DNA of 64,000 nt from Thalassobius sp002708925 (GCF_049803795.1 NZ_JBNAGJ010000002.1:602983-666982); one strand, 5' to 3'. Shown: positions 16,498 through 25,631, counted from the first letter of the stretch. Translations and numbers: made by a program. Notes: generated from the letters alone by a model not told the origin.

Positions 16498-18753
16498 ATG
16501 ACGAAAAACCGCATCACCCCCGAAGAGGCGCTGGCCTTCCATCTGGAACCCAGCCCCGGCAAATTTGACATCACCCCCAGCGTGCCGATGACCACGCAGC
16601 GGGATCTGTCGCTGGCCTATTCGCCGGGTGTGGCGGTTCCCTGCGAGGCGATCGCCGCGGTGCCGGAAACGGCCTATGACTATACCAACAAGGGGAACCT
16701 TGTGGCCGTGGTTTCGAACGGTACGGCGGTTCTGGGGCTGGGGAATCTGGGGGCGCTTGCCTCGAAACCTGTGATGGAGGGCAAGTCGGTTCTGTTCAAA
16801 CGGTTCGCGGATGTGAACAGCATCGACATCGAGCTGGATACCGAAGACCCCGATGAGATCATCAAGGCCGTGAAGCTGATGGGCCCCACCTTTGGCGGGA
16901 TCAACCTTGAGGACATCAAAGCGCCCGAATGTTTCATCATCGAGCAGAAGCTCAAGGAAGAGATGGATATCCCCGTCTTCCACGATGATCAGCATGGGAC
17001 AGCGGTGATTTGTGCGGCGGGCCTGATCAACGCGCTGCATATCTCGGGTAAGCAAATCGAAGATGTGAAAATCGTGCTGAACGGTGCGGGGGCTGCCGGG
17101 ATCGCTTGTATCGAATTGCTTAAGGCGATGGGCGCGCGGCACGAAAACTGCATCGTGTGTGATACCAAAGGTGTGATTTACCAGGGCCGGACCGAGGGCA
17201 TGAACCAGTGGAAATCGGCTCATGCGGTGAAAACCGAGTTGCGCACGCTGGAAGAGGCGATGGTGGGCGCCGATGTGTTCCTGGGCGTGTCGGTCAAGGG
17301 TGCGGTAACGCCTGAAATGGTGGAATCCATGAACGACAATCCGGTGATTTTCGCCATGGCGAACCCCGATCCGGAAATTACCCCCGAAGAGGCCCACGCC
17401 GTGCGCGCCGATGCGATTGTTGCCACCGGACGGTCGGATTACCCCAACCAGGTGAACAACGTGTTGGGCTTCCCGTATCTGTTCCGCGGGGCGCTGGATA
17501 TTCATGCCCGCGCCATCAATGACGAAATGAAAATCGCCTGCGCCGAGGCGCTGGCCGAACTGGCCCGTGAGGATGTGCCGGATGAGGTGGCGATGGCCTA
17601 TGGTAAGGCGCTAAGCTTTGGCCGCGACTACATCATTCCCACGCCGTTTGACCCGCGCCTGATCTATACGATCCCGCCCGCCGTGGCCAAGGCCGGGATG
17701 GACACGGGGGCCGCGCGGCGCCCGATCATCGACATGGACGCCTATGAGGTGTCGCTGAAAACCCGGATGGACCCGACCGCCAGCATCCTGCGAGGGATCA
17801 ACGCGCGCGCTCGGAACGCGCAGGCGCGGATGATCTTTGCCGAAGGCGACGACCCCCGCGTGCTGCGCGCGGCGGTGCAGTATCAACGCTCGGGCCTGGG
17901 TAAGGCGCTGGTTGTGGGCCGTCAGAACGATGTGAAGGAAAAGCTGGAAGCCGCCGGTATGGGCGATGCGGTACGCGAGCTGGAGGTGGTGAACGCCGCC
18001 AACACCCGCCATTTGGATGCGTACAAGGATTTCCTGTACGAGCGGCTGCAACGCAAGGGCTATGACCGGCACGATATTCACCGCCTGGCGGCCCGTGACC
18101 GGCATGTCTTCAGCGCGTTGATGCTGGCGCATGGGCATGGCGATGGTCTGGTCACTGGCGCGACCCGGAAATCGGCCCACGTGATGGAGCTGATCAACCA
18201 TGTGTTTGACGCCGATGCCGAACATGGCGCGGCTGGCGTCACTGCGATCATCCATAAGGGGCGGATCGTGCTGATCTCGGATACGTTGGTGCATGAATGG
18301 CCCGACGAAGAGGATCTGGCCAACATCGCTGAACGCTCGGCCGGGGTGGCGCGGCATCTGGGGCTGGACCCGCGTGTGGCCTTTGTCAGCTTCTCGACCT
18401 TTGGCTATCCGGTGTCCGAACGGGCCGAGAAAATGCACATCGCCCCCAAAGTGCTGGAGGCCCGCGGCGTCGATTTCGAATACGAGGGTGAGATGACCGT
18501 CGATGTGGCGCTGAACGCCAAAGCCGCCGAGGCCTATCCGTTCCAGCGCCTGTCCGGCCCGGCGAATATTCTGGTGGTGCCTGCGCGTCACTCGGCCTCG
18601 ATCAGCGTGAAACTGATGCAGGAAATGGCAGGGGCCACGGTGATCGGCCCGATCCTGTCCGGCGTGGATAAGTCCATTCAGATTTGCTCGACCAACGCGA
18701 CGGCAAATGACATTCTGAACATGGCCATTCTGGCCGCGTGTAAGGTGGGTTAA
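16498..18753 (+). CDS. maeB: NADP-dependent malic enzyme with phosphotransacetylase-like domain
   Basis: Oxidatively decarboxylates malate to pyruvate with NADP. The 751 residues are the size of the MaeB type: an N-terminal malic enzyme (YSPGVAVPC near residue 42; FHDDQHGTAV; NAD(P)-binding LNGAGAAG) fused to a C-terminal phosphotransacetylase-like domain (about 430-751), which in studied homologues binds acetyl-CoA as a regulatory domain. ATG 16498 gives MTKNRITPEEALAFH. The next gene, a sugar kinase, begins 16 bases after the stop on the same strand, so transcriptional linkage is possible. Confidence 0.94.
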   Translation: MTKNRITPEEALAFHLEPSPGKFDITPSVPMTTQRDLSLAYSPGVAVPCEAIAAVPETAYDYTNKGNLVAVVSNGTAVLGLGNLGALASKPVMEGKSVLFKRFADVNSIDIELDTEDPDEIIKAVKLMGPTFGGINLEDIKAPECFIIEQKLKEEMDIPVFHDDQHGTAVICAAGLINALHISGKQIEDVKIVLNGAGAAGIACIELLKAMGARHENCIVCDTKGVIYQGRTEGMNQWKSAHAVKTELRTLEEAMVGADVFLGVSVKGAVTPEMVESMNDNPVIFAMANPDPEITPEEAHAVRADAIVATGRSDYPNQVNNVLGFPYLFRGALDIHARAINDEMKIACAEALAELAREDVPDEVAMAYGKALSFGRDYIIPTPFDPRLIYTIPPAVAKAGMDTGAARRPIIDMDAYEVSLKTRMDPTASILRGINARARNAQARMIFAEGDDPRVLRAAVQYQRSGLGKALVVGRQNDVKEKLEAAGMGDAVRELEVVNAANTRHLDAYKDFLYERLQRKGYDRHDIHRLAARDRHVFSALMLAHGHGDGLVTGATRKSAHVMELINHVFDADAEHGAAGVTAIIHKGRIVLISDTLVHEWPDEEDLANIAERSAGVARHLGLDPRVAFVSFSTFGYPVSERAEKMHIAPKVLEARGVDFEYEGEMTVDVALNAKAAEAYPFQRLSGPANILVVPARHSASISVKLMQEMAGATVIGPILSGVDKSIQICSTNATANDILNMAILAACKVG

Positions 18754-18769
18754 CCCAGGGAGGGCCCGA

Positions 18770-19642
18770 ATGACCATCTGGAACCTCGGGTCTATCAATG
18801 CCGATTACCTGTATCGCGTGCCGCATCTGCCCGAACCGGGCGAGACAATTGCGGCCTCTTCGCTGGTGCGTGGGCTGGGCGGCAAAGGCGCGAACATGTC
18901 GGTGGCCGCCGCCCGTGCCGGTGCGCGGGCTGCGCATATCGGGGCGGTTGGATCAGACGGGCGCTGGGCGGTGGATCGGCTGACGGAATACGGTGTCGAT
19001 ACCCGCTGGATTCGCGAGGTTTCGGAACCGACGGGCCATGCAATCATTCATCTGGATGATGAGGGTGAAAACGCCATCGTGATTTACCCCGGTGCCAATC
19101 GCGATGTTCCTGAATCCGTTGTGGGACTGGCCCTGGCCGAAGCACATCACGGTGACATTCTGCTGATGCAGAATGAGACCAACAAACAGAGGTTTGCCGC
19201 TGAAATAGGCTCGAAACTGGGGCTGACGATCGCCTATGCCGCCGCTCCTTTTTCCGTTGCGGCAATCACTGCAATTCTGCCGATGCTGGACATGTTGATC
19301 CTGAACGCGATCGAGATGGAGCAGCTGCATTCTGCAACCGGGCTGGTGCCCGGCCCCGAGATGGATGTGTCCACGGTTTTGGTGACACGCGGCGCTGAGG
19401 GCTGCGTTCTGTTCGAGCGGCATCGTGATTTCGAACCTCAGAGCTTTCCCGCGCTCAAGGTCGATCCTGTGGACACTACGGGCGCAGGCGATACTTTCAC
19501 CGGCTATTTTCTGGCGGGTCTGGATCGCGGGCTGCCCGCGGCTCAGGCCATTGATCTGGCCACGCGTGCGGCTGCTTTGATGGTGACTCGTAAAGGCACC
19601 GCTGACGTCATCCCAGATCTGAAAGAGGTGCAGGCGTTCTAA
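18770..19642 (+). CDS. PfkB-family carbohydrate kinase (ribokinase-like)
   Basis: ATP-dependent sugar or nucleoside kinase of the ribokinase/PfkB family. The 290 residues show the first PfkB signature GGKGANMSVAAARAGA (about 38-53) and the second with the anion hole and catalytic Asp, DTTGAGDTFTGYF (about 240-252). Closest by eye to ribokinase, but no transporter, isomerase or sugar-specific regulator is nearby, so the substrate is not assigned. It follows maeB closely; its 3' end overlaps convergent msrA by 4 bases. Confidence 0.85.
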   Translation: MTIWNLGSINADYLYRVPHLPEPGETIAASSLVRGLGGKGANMSVAAARAGARAAHIGAVGSDGRWAVDRLTEYGVDTRWIREVSEPTGHAIIHLDDEGENAIVIYPGANRDVPESVVGLALAEAHHGDILLMQNETNKQRFAAEIGSKLGLTIAYAAAPFSVAAITAILPMLDMLILNAIEMEQLHSATGLVPGPEMDVSTVLVTRGAEGCVLFERHRDFEPQSFPALKVDPVDTTGAGDTFTGYFLAGLDRGLPAAQAIDLATRAAALMVTRKGTADVIPDLKEVQAF

Positions 19643-20301
19643 TGTGCGAAGGGCGCTGCCTTTCCCCATAGCTGCTTAACCCGCTTGTCGCGTCCGCAGG
19701 CCTCGCGGTATTTTTTATACGCCTTGGATTGTTTGACCGGGCCAAAGCGAGTCAGGACGATTTTGTCCCCCTTATAGTAATCCTGGTGATATGCCTCGGC
19801 CTTGAAAAAGCGTGTTTCGGGCAGGATTGGGGTCACAATTTTTTGCCCCAGCGATTTCTGTGCCTGGTTTAGCGCAGTTTCGGCAATCGCCTTTTCCCTG
19901 GTGCCGGATACAAAGATTGCGGTGCGATAACTATCCCCGCGATCACAGAATTGGCCACCCGCGTCCGTCGGATCGACCGAGCGGAAAAACATGTTCAACA
20001 GCTGGGCTGCGCTGACGACATCAGGGTCATAGTGGATCTGAACGGCCTCATAATGCCCTGTGCCGCCGCGTGTCACCTGTTTGTACGTCGGGTTCCGGAC
20101 CGACCCGCCGGTGTAACCCGAGACAACCTCTTGCACGCCTTTGACCTGCTCGAAATCCGATTCCACGCACCAGAAGCACCCACCGGCTACGGTCAGAGTC
20201 TGAGTGGGTGCGGCCTGGGCGCGGCTGCATTCCAGCAGCACTCCGAAAAGGATGGCAAGCACCAATAAGGCAGGTTTAAGCGTCTTGAAATGTGTGGTCA
20301 T
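19639..20301 (-). CDS. msrA: Peptide-methionine (S)-S-oxide reductase, exported
   Basis: Repairs oxidised methionine (S-sulfoxide) in proteins. The 220 residues begin with a basic N-region and hydrophobic core ending in AQA (about residue 30), which looks like a Sec signal peptide, so the enzyme probably works in the periplasm. The catalytic motif GCFWCVE (41-47) has the nucleophilic Cys42. The GYTGGSVRNPTY block and YHQDYY near the C-terminal part fit MsrA. Convergent with the sugar kinase, divergent from the aminotransferase. Confidence 0.93.
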   Translation of the reverse strand: MTTHFKTLKPALLVLAILFGVLLECSRAQAAPTQTLTVAGGCFWCVESDFEQVKGVQEVVSGYTGGSVRNPTYKQVTRGGTGHYEAVQIHYDPDVVSAAQLLNMFFRSVDPTDAGGQFCDRGDSYRTAIFVSGTREKAIAETALNQAQKSLGQKIVTPILPETRFFKAEAYHQDYYKGDKIVLTRFGPVKQSKAYKKYREACGRDKRVKQLWGKAAPFAH

Positions 20302-20445
20302 GGCTATTCCCCTTTGGTGTCAGGATGACTTACGCCCAGTTGTTCGCCAATCCCCTGCAATCGAATGTCACGCAAGGGTGAGACGCCGTGAAGCCGCTTG
20401 CGCCAGTTGAATCCAGATGTAGCTTGGTCCCGAAGGAGACCGCGT

Positions 20446-21354
20446 ATGACAGATCACGTCACGACTCATCAAGCCGAAGAGGACGCCCGGAACGAGCAGA
20501 TTCTGATCTATCTGAACGGGGCAATCGTGCCGAAGCACGAGGCCAGGGTTTCGGTTTACGATAGCGGCTTCATGCTGGGGGACGGCGTGTGGGAAGGGCT
20601 GCGATTGTATGATGGTAAATGGGCTTTTCTGGACGAGCACATGGACCGCCTGTTCGAGGCAGCCAAAGCCATTGATCTGGATATTGGGATGGATCGGAAT
20701 GGCATGATTTCCGCCTTGTTAGAGACACAAAAAGCCAATCGCATGGTCACGGACGCCCATGCGCGGCTGATGGTGACGCGCGGGCTGAAGGTGCGGCCGT
20801 TTCAGCATCCGTCCTTGTCGCAATCCGGCCCGACCGTGGCGATTATCATGGAGCATTCCCGCCCCTCAATCCCGCGCCCGATCAGCCTGGCGACGGTGCC
20901 GCATATCCGGGGTCTGCCGATGACGCAGGATCCGAAACTGAACTCTCATTCGAAACTGAACTGCATTCTGGCCTGTATCGCGGCGGAAAAGGCGGGGGCG
21001 GATGAGGCCTTGATGCTGGATGTGAACGGGTTCGTGAACACGACGAATGCCTGTAACTTTTTTATCGTGCGGAAGGGGGCGGTTTGGACCTCGACGGGCG
21101 ATTATTGCATGAACGGGATTACGCGCGGCAAGGTGATCGAGCTGTGCCGCGCAAACGGTATCCCGGTTTTTGAGCGAAACTACTCGTTGGTCGATACCTA
21201 TGGCGCGGACGAGGCGTTTTTGACCGGCACGTTCGGCGCGCAAACCCCGGTGGGGATGATCGACGGGCGGCAGATTGGCGACGGGCAGATGGGGCCGGTG
21301 ACGCGGCACCTGCGTGCGCTGTACAAAGACCTGATCGAGAAGGAGTGCGCCTGA
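20446..21354 (+). CDS. Class IV PLP-dependent aminotransferase
   Basis: Fold-type IV transaminase (branched-chain/D-amino acid type). From ATG 20446 (GGAG 7 bases upstream) it has 302 residues. Lys170 (SHSKLNCIL) is the likely PLP Schiff-base residue, and the conserved substrate-loop block YDSGFMLGDGVWEG is at 39-51. It is not a canonical IlvE, and no branched-chain synthesis genes are nearby except ilvA 3 kb away. Its stop overlaps the start of a sulfotransferase (TGATG), suggesting a shared pathway whose product I cannot name. Confidence 0.85.
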   Translation: MTDHVTTHQAEEDARNEQILIYLNGAIVPKHEARVSVYDSGFMLGDGVWEGLRLYDGKWAFLDEHMDRLFEAAKAIDLDIGMDRNGMISALLETQKANRMVTDAHARLMVTRGLKVRPFQHPSLSQSGPTVAIIMEHSRPSIPRPISLATVPHIRGLPMTQDPKLNSHSKLNCILACIAAEKAGADEALMLDVNGFVNTTNACNFFIVRKGAVWTSTGDYCMNGITRGKVIELCRANGIPVFERNYSLVDTYGADEAFLTGTFGAQTPVGMIDGRQIGDGQMGPVTRHLRALYKDLIEKECA

Positions 21355-22067
21355 TGCGGATTGCGATGTGGTCTGGCCCGCGGAACCTGTCCACGGCGAT
21401 GATGTATTCCTTCGGCGCGCGGCCCGATTGCGCCGTGCTGGATGAGCCGTTCTATGGCCCATATCTGCGATTGACGGGGTTGGATCACCCGATGCGGGAG
21501 GAGATTTTGGCCTCGCGCCCCGAGGGAGCCGAGGAGGTTGTGGCGCAGATATTAGGCTCTGTTCCGGCGCAAAAGCCGCATTTTTACCAGAAACACATGA
21601 CGCAACATATGGTGCTGGGGATGCCTAGGGATTGGATGGCAGAGGTCACGAATGTGTTCCTGATCCGGCACCCGGCGCGGGTGATCGCCAGTTTCGGCGC
21701 GAAATGGGATGGCTTCAGGCTGTCCGATATCGGGTTCACGCAGCAGACGGAATTGTTTGAGTATTGCCGGGCGCTGGGCCAAAATCCGGTGGTGGTGGAC
21801 AGTTCTGACATCCGCCGCGACCCTGAGGGGATGCTGCGCAAATTATGCGCGGCGATCGGGTTGGAATTTGATCCAGCGATGCTGTCCTGGCCGCGCGGAG
21901 GGCATCCGACGGATGGCGTCTGGGCCGCGCATTGGTACGGCGCGGTACATAGCTCGACGGGATTCGCGCCCGCCGAGGGGGAGTTGCCTGCGTTGGAGGG
22001 GGTGGCGGCGGACCTGCTGGCCGAGGCGTGGCCGCATTATGAACGCTTGGCGCGGGTGAAGATTTAA
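21354..22067 (+). CDS. Sulfotransferase-family protein
   Basis: A 237-residue protein with a sulfotransferase-like fold: N-terminal MWSGPRNLSTAMMYSF (5-20) occupies the place of the PAPS 5'-phosphosulfate loop, and LIRHPARVIASF near residue 103 resembles the 3'-phosphate-binding RxP...S region. ATG at 21354 overlaps the aminotransferase stop (TGATG) and has AAGGAG 8 bases upstream. The coupling suggests that an amino or keto compound handled by the aminotransferase is sulfated, but this is inference. The acceptor is unknown. Confidence 0.78.
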   Translation: MRIAMWSGPRNLSTAMMYSFGARPDCAVLDEPFYGPYLRLTGLDHPMREEILASRPEGAEEVVAQILGSVPAQKPHFYQKHMTQHMVLGMPRDWMAEVTNVFLIRHPARVIASFGAKWDGFRLSDIGFTQQTELFEYCRALGQNPVVVDSSDIRRDPEGMLRKLCAAIGLEFDPAMLSWPRGGHPTDGVWAAHWYGAVHSSTGFAPAEGELPALEGVAADLLAEAWPHYERLARVKI

Positions 22068-22091
22068 CATCTACACCCGCCCCGCTGAGCC

Positions 22092-22313
22092 TTAGCGAGT
22101 GTGGCAAGCGCGGCAGCAATAGTAGCAGCCGTCGGAGTTTGCGTAGTGATTGTTCTTTGCTTCTCGCACAGCGTCTTTGCAGTTGTCGTAATACCCCACG
22201 TAGGTCTTGGAGTTTACCAAAGCCAGCCGAGCGCAATCGGACTTATGTACTTCGTGCTCTCCGTTAGGTTGAGCGTTGTCGTTTACATAGTAGTATTCAT
22301 AACCAGCAGTCAT
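22092..22313 (-). CDS. Small Cys-rich protein of unknown function
   Basis: 73 residues starting MTAGYEYYYVNDNAQPNG, followed by EVHKSDC and ending DGCYYCCRACHTR. Six cysteines and two histidines, with CYYCCRACH at the end, suggest a metal-binding or zinc-ribbon-like fold. I recognise the pattern as similar to small orphan proteins found in unrelated bacteria but cannot name a family. An AAGGA ribosome-binding site lies about 8 bases before the ATG. Base composition and Asn/Tyr-rich content differ from neighbours, which suggests acquisition by transfer. It is antisense to nothing obvious and stands alone. Confidence 0.65.
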   Translation of the reverse strand: MTAGYEYYYVNDNAQPNGEHEVHKSDCARLALVNSKTYVGYYDNCKDAVREAKNNHYANSDGCYYCCRACHTR

Positions 22314-22603
22314 TGCCGAGATCCTTCAGTTTAGCGAAGGGTCGCTTGACACAATCGTGCTGATTCAGGAGAATCAGGGTGCTCATCGAATGCCCGCTGC
22401 GACCCTACTGGGAACTAGCGGATAGGGAGTGTCGCGCCGCTCGAGGTACCAGCTTGGGCGGCGCATCTTTCCCTAGAGTCACCCTACAGGATCATGAATC
22501 GTTTGGGTTGAGTCAAGAGGTATGCCATATCTCGTAAGTGTAGGGTCTAAAAACCACTTAATGTAGACGACAACCCGAACTCTAGGAGACATGAGCTATC
22601 ATA
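22314..22603. other. Non-coding, lower-GC gap with two hairpins
   Basis: No ORF longer than about 15 codons is supportable. It holds a short dyad CTGATTC-AGGA-GAATCAG (22360-22377) and a longer 12-base-pair hairpin (22434-22464). No tRNA, att-site repeat or transposase remnant was recognised. Confidence 0.5.
22434..22464. repeat. 12-bp inverted repeat (stem-loop)
   Basis: GCGCCGCTCGAG (22434-22445) can pair along its whole length, with two G-U pairs, with CTTGGGCGGCGC (22453-22464) around a 7-base loop. It is followed by ATCTTTCC, a weak T-tract, so it may be a terminator for + strand transcription from the sulfotransferase operon or part of a small RNA. Confidence 0.5.
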
Positions 22604-22885
22604 CTACAATAGCTCTTTCAGCTTCATCGCCACTGCCGGGTTTCCGGCCAGTTTGATTTTGCCCATCATCACGGCGGTCATGGGGTTCAGTTTGCCTTTG
22701 ATCAGCTTTTCCACGTTCTCGGCCGACATTTTCAGGGTCACGTCGGTGTCGCGGTCTTCCAATGACACGGCGCGGTCGGCGATGACCAGCACGCCCTGAT
22801 CGCCGCAGTCGAATTTCAGGCTGTCGGTAAAGTTGCTGGCGGCGACCGAACTGCGGATCATCTCGGCAATATCAGAAAGCGTCAT
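22604..22885 (-). CDS. SCP2 sterol-carrier-like domain protein
   Basis: A 93-residue single-domain protein of the SCP2 family, small lipid-binding proteins. ATG at 22885 (MTLSDIAEMIR) follows GGGGGACACC; the frame opens 11 codons earlier inside the upstream terminator hairpin, which argues against that longer start. Conserved blocks are VTLKMSAENVEKLIKGKLNP and the C-terminal GKIKLAGNPAVAMKLKELL. It lies downstream of argG but behind a terminator, so any read-through expression would be partial. The ligand is unknown. Confidence 0.88.
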   Translation of the reverse strand: MTLSDIAEMIRSSVAASNFTDSLKFDCGDQGVLVIADRAVSLEDRDTDVTLKMSAENVEKLIKGKLNPMTAVMMGKIKLAGNPAVAMKLKELL

Positions 22886-22898
22886 GGTGTCCCCCAAA

Positions 22899-22932
22899 TG
22901 AAAAACGCCCCCCAGCAATAGGAGGGCGTTTC
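22899..22932 (-). terminator. Rho-independent terminator after argG
   Basis: On the minus strand AACGCCCTCC pairs with GGGGGGCGTT (10 pairs, one G-U) around a 7-base loop and is followed by TTTTTC. It sits directly before the SCP2 ribosome-binding site. Confidence 0.85.
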
Positions 22933-22956
22933 AAGCTCAACAATTATGACTTGGCG

Positions 22957-24183
22957 TCAGCCTTTGAGGCGGCGATTGCGGGCAGCCAGCAGCTTCAGCC
23001 GCAGGGCGTTCAGCTGAATGAACCCAGCCGCATCCGTCTGGTCATAGGCACCGGCGTCTTCTTCAAAGGTCACGTGGGCCTCGGAATACAGGCTATGATC
23101 GGACCAGCGCGCCACAGTAAAGGCCGCGCCTTTGAACAGGCGCAGACGGACCGTGCCGGTAACATGTTCCTGCGATTTGTCGATCAGGGCTTGCAGCATC
23201 TCACGCTCGGGCGAGAACCAGAAACCGTTATAGATCAGCTCGGCATAGCGCGGCATGATCGAGTCCTTCAGGTGCCCGGCGCCCGAATCCAAGGTGATCT
23301 GTTCGATGCCGCGGTGCGCTTCCAGCAGGATGGTGCCGCCGGGGGTCTCGTAGATGCCGCGCGACTTCATTCCGACGAAACGGTTTTCCACGAAATCCAG
23401 ACGGCCGATCCCGTGGGTTTTGCCATATTCGTTCAGTTTGGTCAGGATGGTGGCGGGGCTCATCGCTTCGCCGTTGATCGCAACCGCGTCACCCTGTTCA
23501 AAGGTGATTTCGATATACTCGGGCTCATCCGGGGCCGAGACCGGATCATCGGTGCGCTGGAACACGTATTCGGGTGCCATTTCGGCCGGGTCTTCCAGAA
23601 CCTTGCCCTCAGAGGAGGTGTGCAGCAGGTTCGCATCCACGCTGAACGGCGCTTCACCACGTTTGTCCTTGGCAATCGGAATCTGGTTCTTCTCGGCAAA
23701 GTCGATCAGCTTGGTGCGGCTGGTCAGATCCCATTCGCGCCAGGGGGCGATCACCTTGATGTCGGGGTTCAGCGCATAGCAGGCCAGTTCAAACCGAACC
23801 TGATCGTTGCCCTTGCCGGTCGCCCCATGGGCCACGGCATCCGCGCCGGTTTCGGCGGCAATTTCCACCAAACGCTGCGAAATCAGCGGCCGCGCAATCG
23901 AGGTGCCCAGCAGATACAGCCCCTCATACACCGCATTTGCGCGGAACATCGGGAAAACGAAGTCCTTAACGAACTCTTCGCGAATATCCTCAATATAGAT
24001 ATTCTCGGGCTTGATCCCCAGCAACTCGGCCTTTTGGCGGGCGGGCTCCAGTTCTTCACCCTGGCCCAGGTCGGCAGTAAAGGTCACAACCTCGCAACCG
24101 TATTCAGTTTGCAGCCACTTCAGGATGATCGAGGTGTCAAGACCACCGGAATAGGCCAGGACGACTTTCTTGGGCGCGGACAT
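22957..24183 (-). CDS. argG: Argininosuccinate synthase
   Basis: Joins citrulline and aspartate with ATP in arginine synthesis. The 408 residues have the PP-loop SGGLDTS (12-18) and the blocks TFTADLGQGEE, GATGKGNDQVRFE and SVDANLLHTSSEG. ATG 24183 has AAGGGG at proper distance; an adjacent upstream GTG is also in frame but less likely. Terminated by a clear hairpin. argJ, another arginine gene, lies 24 kb away, so arginine genes are dispersed. Confidence 0.96.
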   Translation of the reverse strand: MSAPKKVVLAYSGGLDTSIILKWLQTEYGCEVVTFTADLGQGEELEPARQKAELLGIKPENIYIEDIREEFVKDFVFPMFRANAVYEGLYLLGTSIARPLISQRLVEIAAETGADAVAHGATGKGNDQVRFELACYALNPDIKVIAPWREWDLTSRTKLIDFAEKNQIPIAKDKRGEAPFSVDANLLHTSSEGKVLEDPAEMAPEYVFQRTDDPVSAPDEPEYIEITFEQGDAVAINGEAMSPATILTKLNEYGKTHGIGRLDFVENRFVGMKSRGIYETPGGTILLEAHRGIEQITLDSGAGHLKDSIMPRYAELIYNGFWFSPEREMLQALIDKSQEHVTGTVRLRLFKGAAFTVARWSDHSLYSEAHVTFEEDAGAYDQTDAAGFIQLNALRLKLLAARNRRLKG

Positions 24184-24395
24184 CACATTCCCCTTATTTC
24201 GCTAACTCTCCGGCGCTTATCGGGTTTTGCAGTTAAGGGCAAGGTCACGGGGCCGCCCCACCTGGCTTAACAAGCACAAATTGCACCAATGCGCGCCGCG
24301 CCTTTCTTTGCTCCCCAAATACTCATTCATTGTGTACCACGGTCTATTTTTCGCACGCCCCTTGCCTTTGCGCGATGCCTGTTCCACTGAAAAGC

Positions 24396-25631
24396 ATGAC
24401 CGATTTCAAAACCCATGCCCAATCAGCCGAGCGCGCCATGCGCGAGGTGTTCCCCGCGACGCCTTTGCAGCGAAACGCGCACCTGTCCGAGCGTTTCAAC
24501 GCCGATATCTGGCTAAAGCGCGAAGATCTGTCACCCGTGCGATCCTACAAGATCCGAGGCGCCCTGAACGCGATGCGCAAACTGCGGGCAGAAGACCCCG
24601 ATCAGCATGTTTTTGTCTGCGCAAGCGCCGGCAATCACGCGCAGGGCGTGGCCTATATGTGTAAGCATTATGGAGTTTCGGGCGTGATTTTCATGCCCGT
24701 GACGACGCCGCAGCAAAAGATCGAAAAGACCCGGATTTTCGGCGGTCAAAACGTAGAAATTCGCCTGATTGGCGATTATTTCGATGACACGCTGGCCGCC
24801 GCGCAGTCCTATTGCGCTCAGGAAGGGGCTTATTTTCTATCGCCTTTTGACGACGAAGATGTGATCGAGGGGCAGGCCACAGTTGCTGTCGAAATGATCG
24901 AACAATTGGGTAAAACGCCTGACCATATCTTACTGCCGGTCGGCGGTGGCGGCTTGTCTGCGGGCATTCGCAGCTATCTGGATGGGCCGCATTTTACCTA
25001 TGTTGAACCAGCGGGCGGGGGCAGTCTGCTGGCGGCTTTGGTGGCGGGGCGGCCTGTGATTCTGGACAAGGTGGACAGTTTTGTTGATGGGGCTGCTGTG
25101 GCTTGCATCGGGCAGAAAACCTTTGCCCGCCTCCGGGATGTCGAGCCTGCGGATGTTATTCTGGCACCGGAAGATCGCGTTTGCACCACGATTCTGGACA
25201 TGCTGAACGTCGAAGGGATTGTGCTGGAACCCGCCGGAGCCCTGGCAGTGGACGCTTTGACCGATGTCGCGGATCAGATTTGCGGTAAAACCGTCGTTTG
25301 CGTGACCTCGGGGGGGAATTTCGATTTCGAACGTCTGCCCGAGGTAAAAGAGCGCGCGCAGCGGTATTCTGGCGTGAAGAAATACTTCATTCTGCGGCTG
25401 CCACAGCGCCCCGGAGCCCTGAAGGATTTCCTGAAAATCCTGGGTCCGGATGATGATATCGCCCGGTTTGAGTATCTTAAGAAAACGGCGCGGAATTTTG
25501 GCTCGGTCCTGATCGGGATCGAGACAAGCAAGTCCGAGAATTTCCGGGTTCTTTTTGCCAGACTGGATGCTGCCGGGTTTACCTATCGTGACATCACCAA
25601 TGACCAGATCCTGGCCGAGTTCCTGATCTAG
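24396..25631 (+). CDS. ilvA: Threonine ammonia-lyase (threonine dehydratase)
   Basis: PLP-dependent deamination of threonine to 2-oxobutanoate, first committed step to isoleucine. The 411-residue form has the catalytic domain with Lys52 (SYKIRG) and the glycine loop VGGGGLSAG near 180, plus one ACT-like regulatory domain at the C-terminus (KKYFILRLPQRPGAL, about 328-411). This is the shorter type with a single regulatory domain. The ATG at 24396 has only a weak ribosome-binding site; an in-frame ATG at 24375 has none. The 3' end overlaps the convergent hpt gene by 4 bases. Confidence 0.93.
   Translation: MTDFKTHAQSAERAMREVFPATPLQRNAHLSERFNADIWLKREDLSPVRSYKIRGALNAMRKLRAEDPDQHVFVCASAGNHAQGVAYMCKHYGVSGVIFMPVTTPQQKIEKTRIFGGQNVEIRLIGDYFDDTLAAAQSYCAQEGAYFLSPFDDEDVIEGQATVAVEMIEQLGKTPDHILLPVGGGGLSAGIRSYLDGPHFTYVEPAGGGSLLAALVAGRPVILDKVDSFVDGAAVACIGQKTFARLRDVEPADVILAPEDRVCTTILDMLNVEGIVLEPAGALAVDALTDVADQICGKTVVCVTSGGNFDFERLPEVKERAQRYSGVKKYFILRLPQRPGALKDFLKILGPDDDIARFEYLKKTARNFGSVLIGIETSKSENFRVLFARLDAAGFTYRDITNDQILAEFLI

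Noticed and set aside
22092..22603. Mobile-element or prophage remnant
   Set aside because: No transposase, integrase, terminal inverted repeat, tRNA or direct repeat could be found, only altered composition. Origin of the patch is left open.
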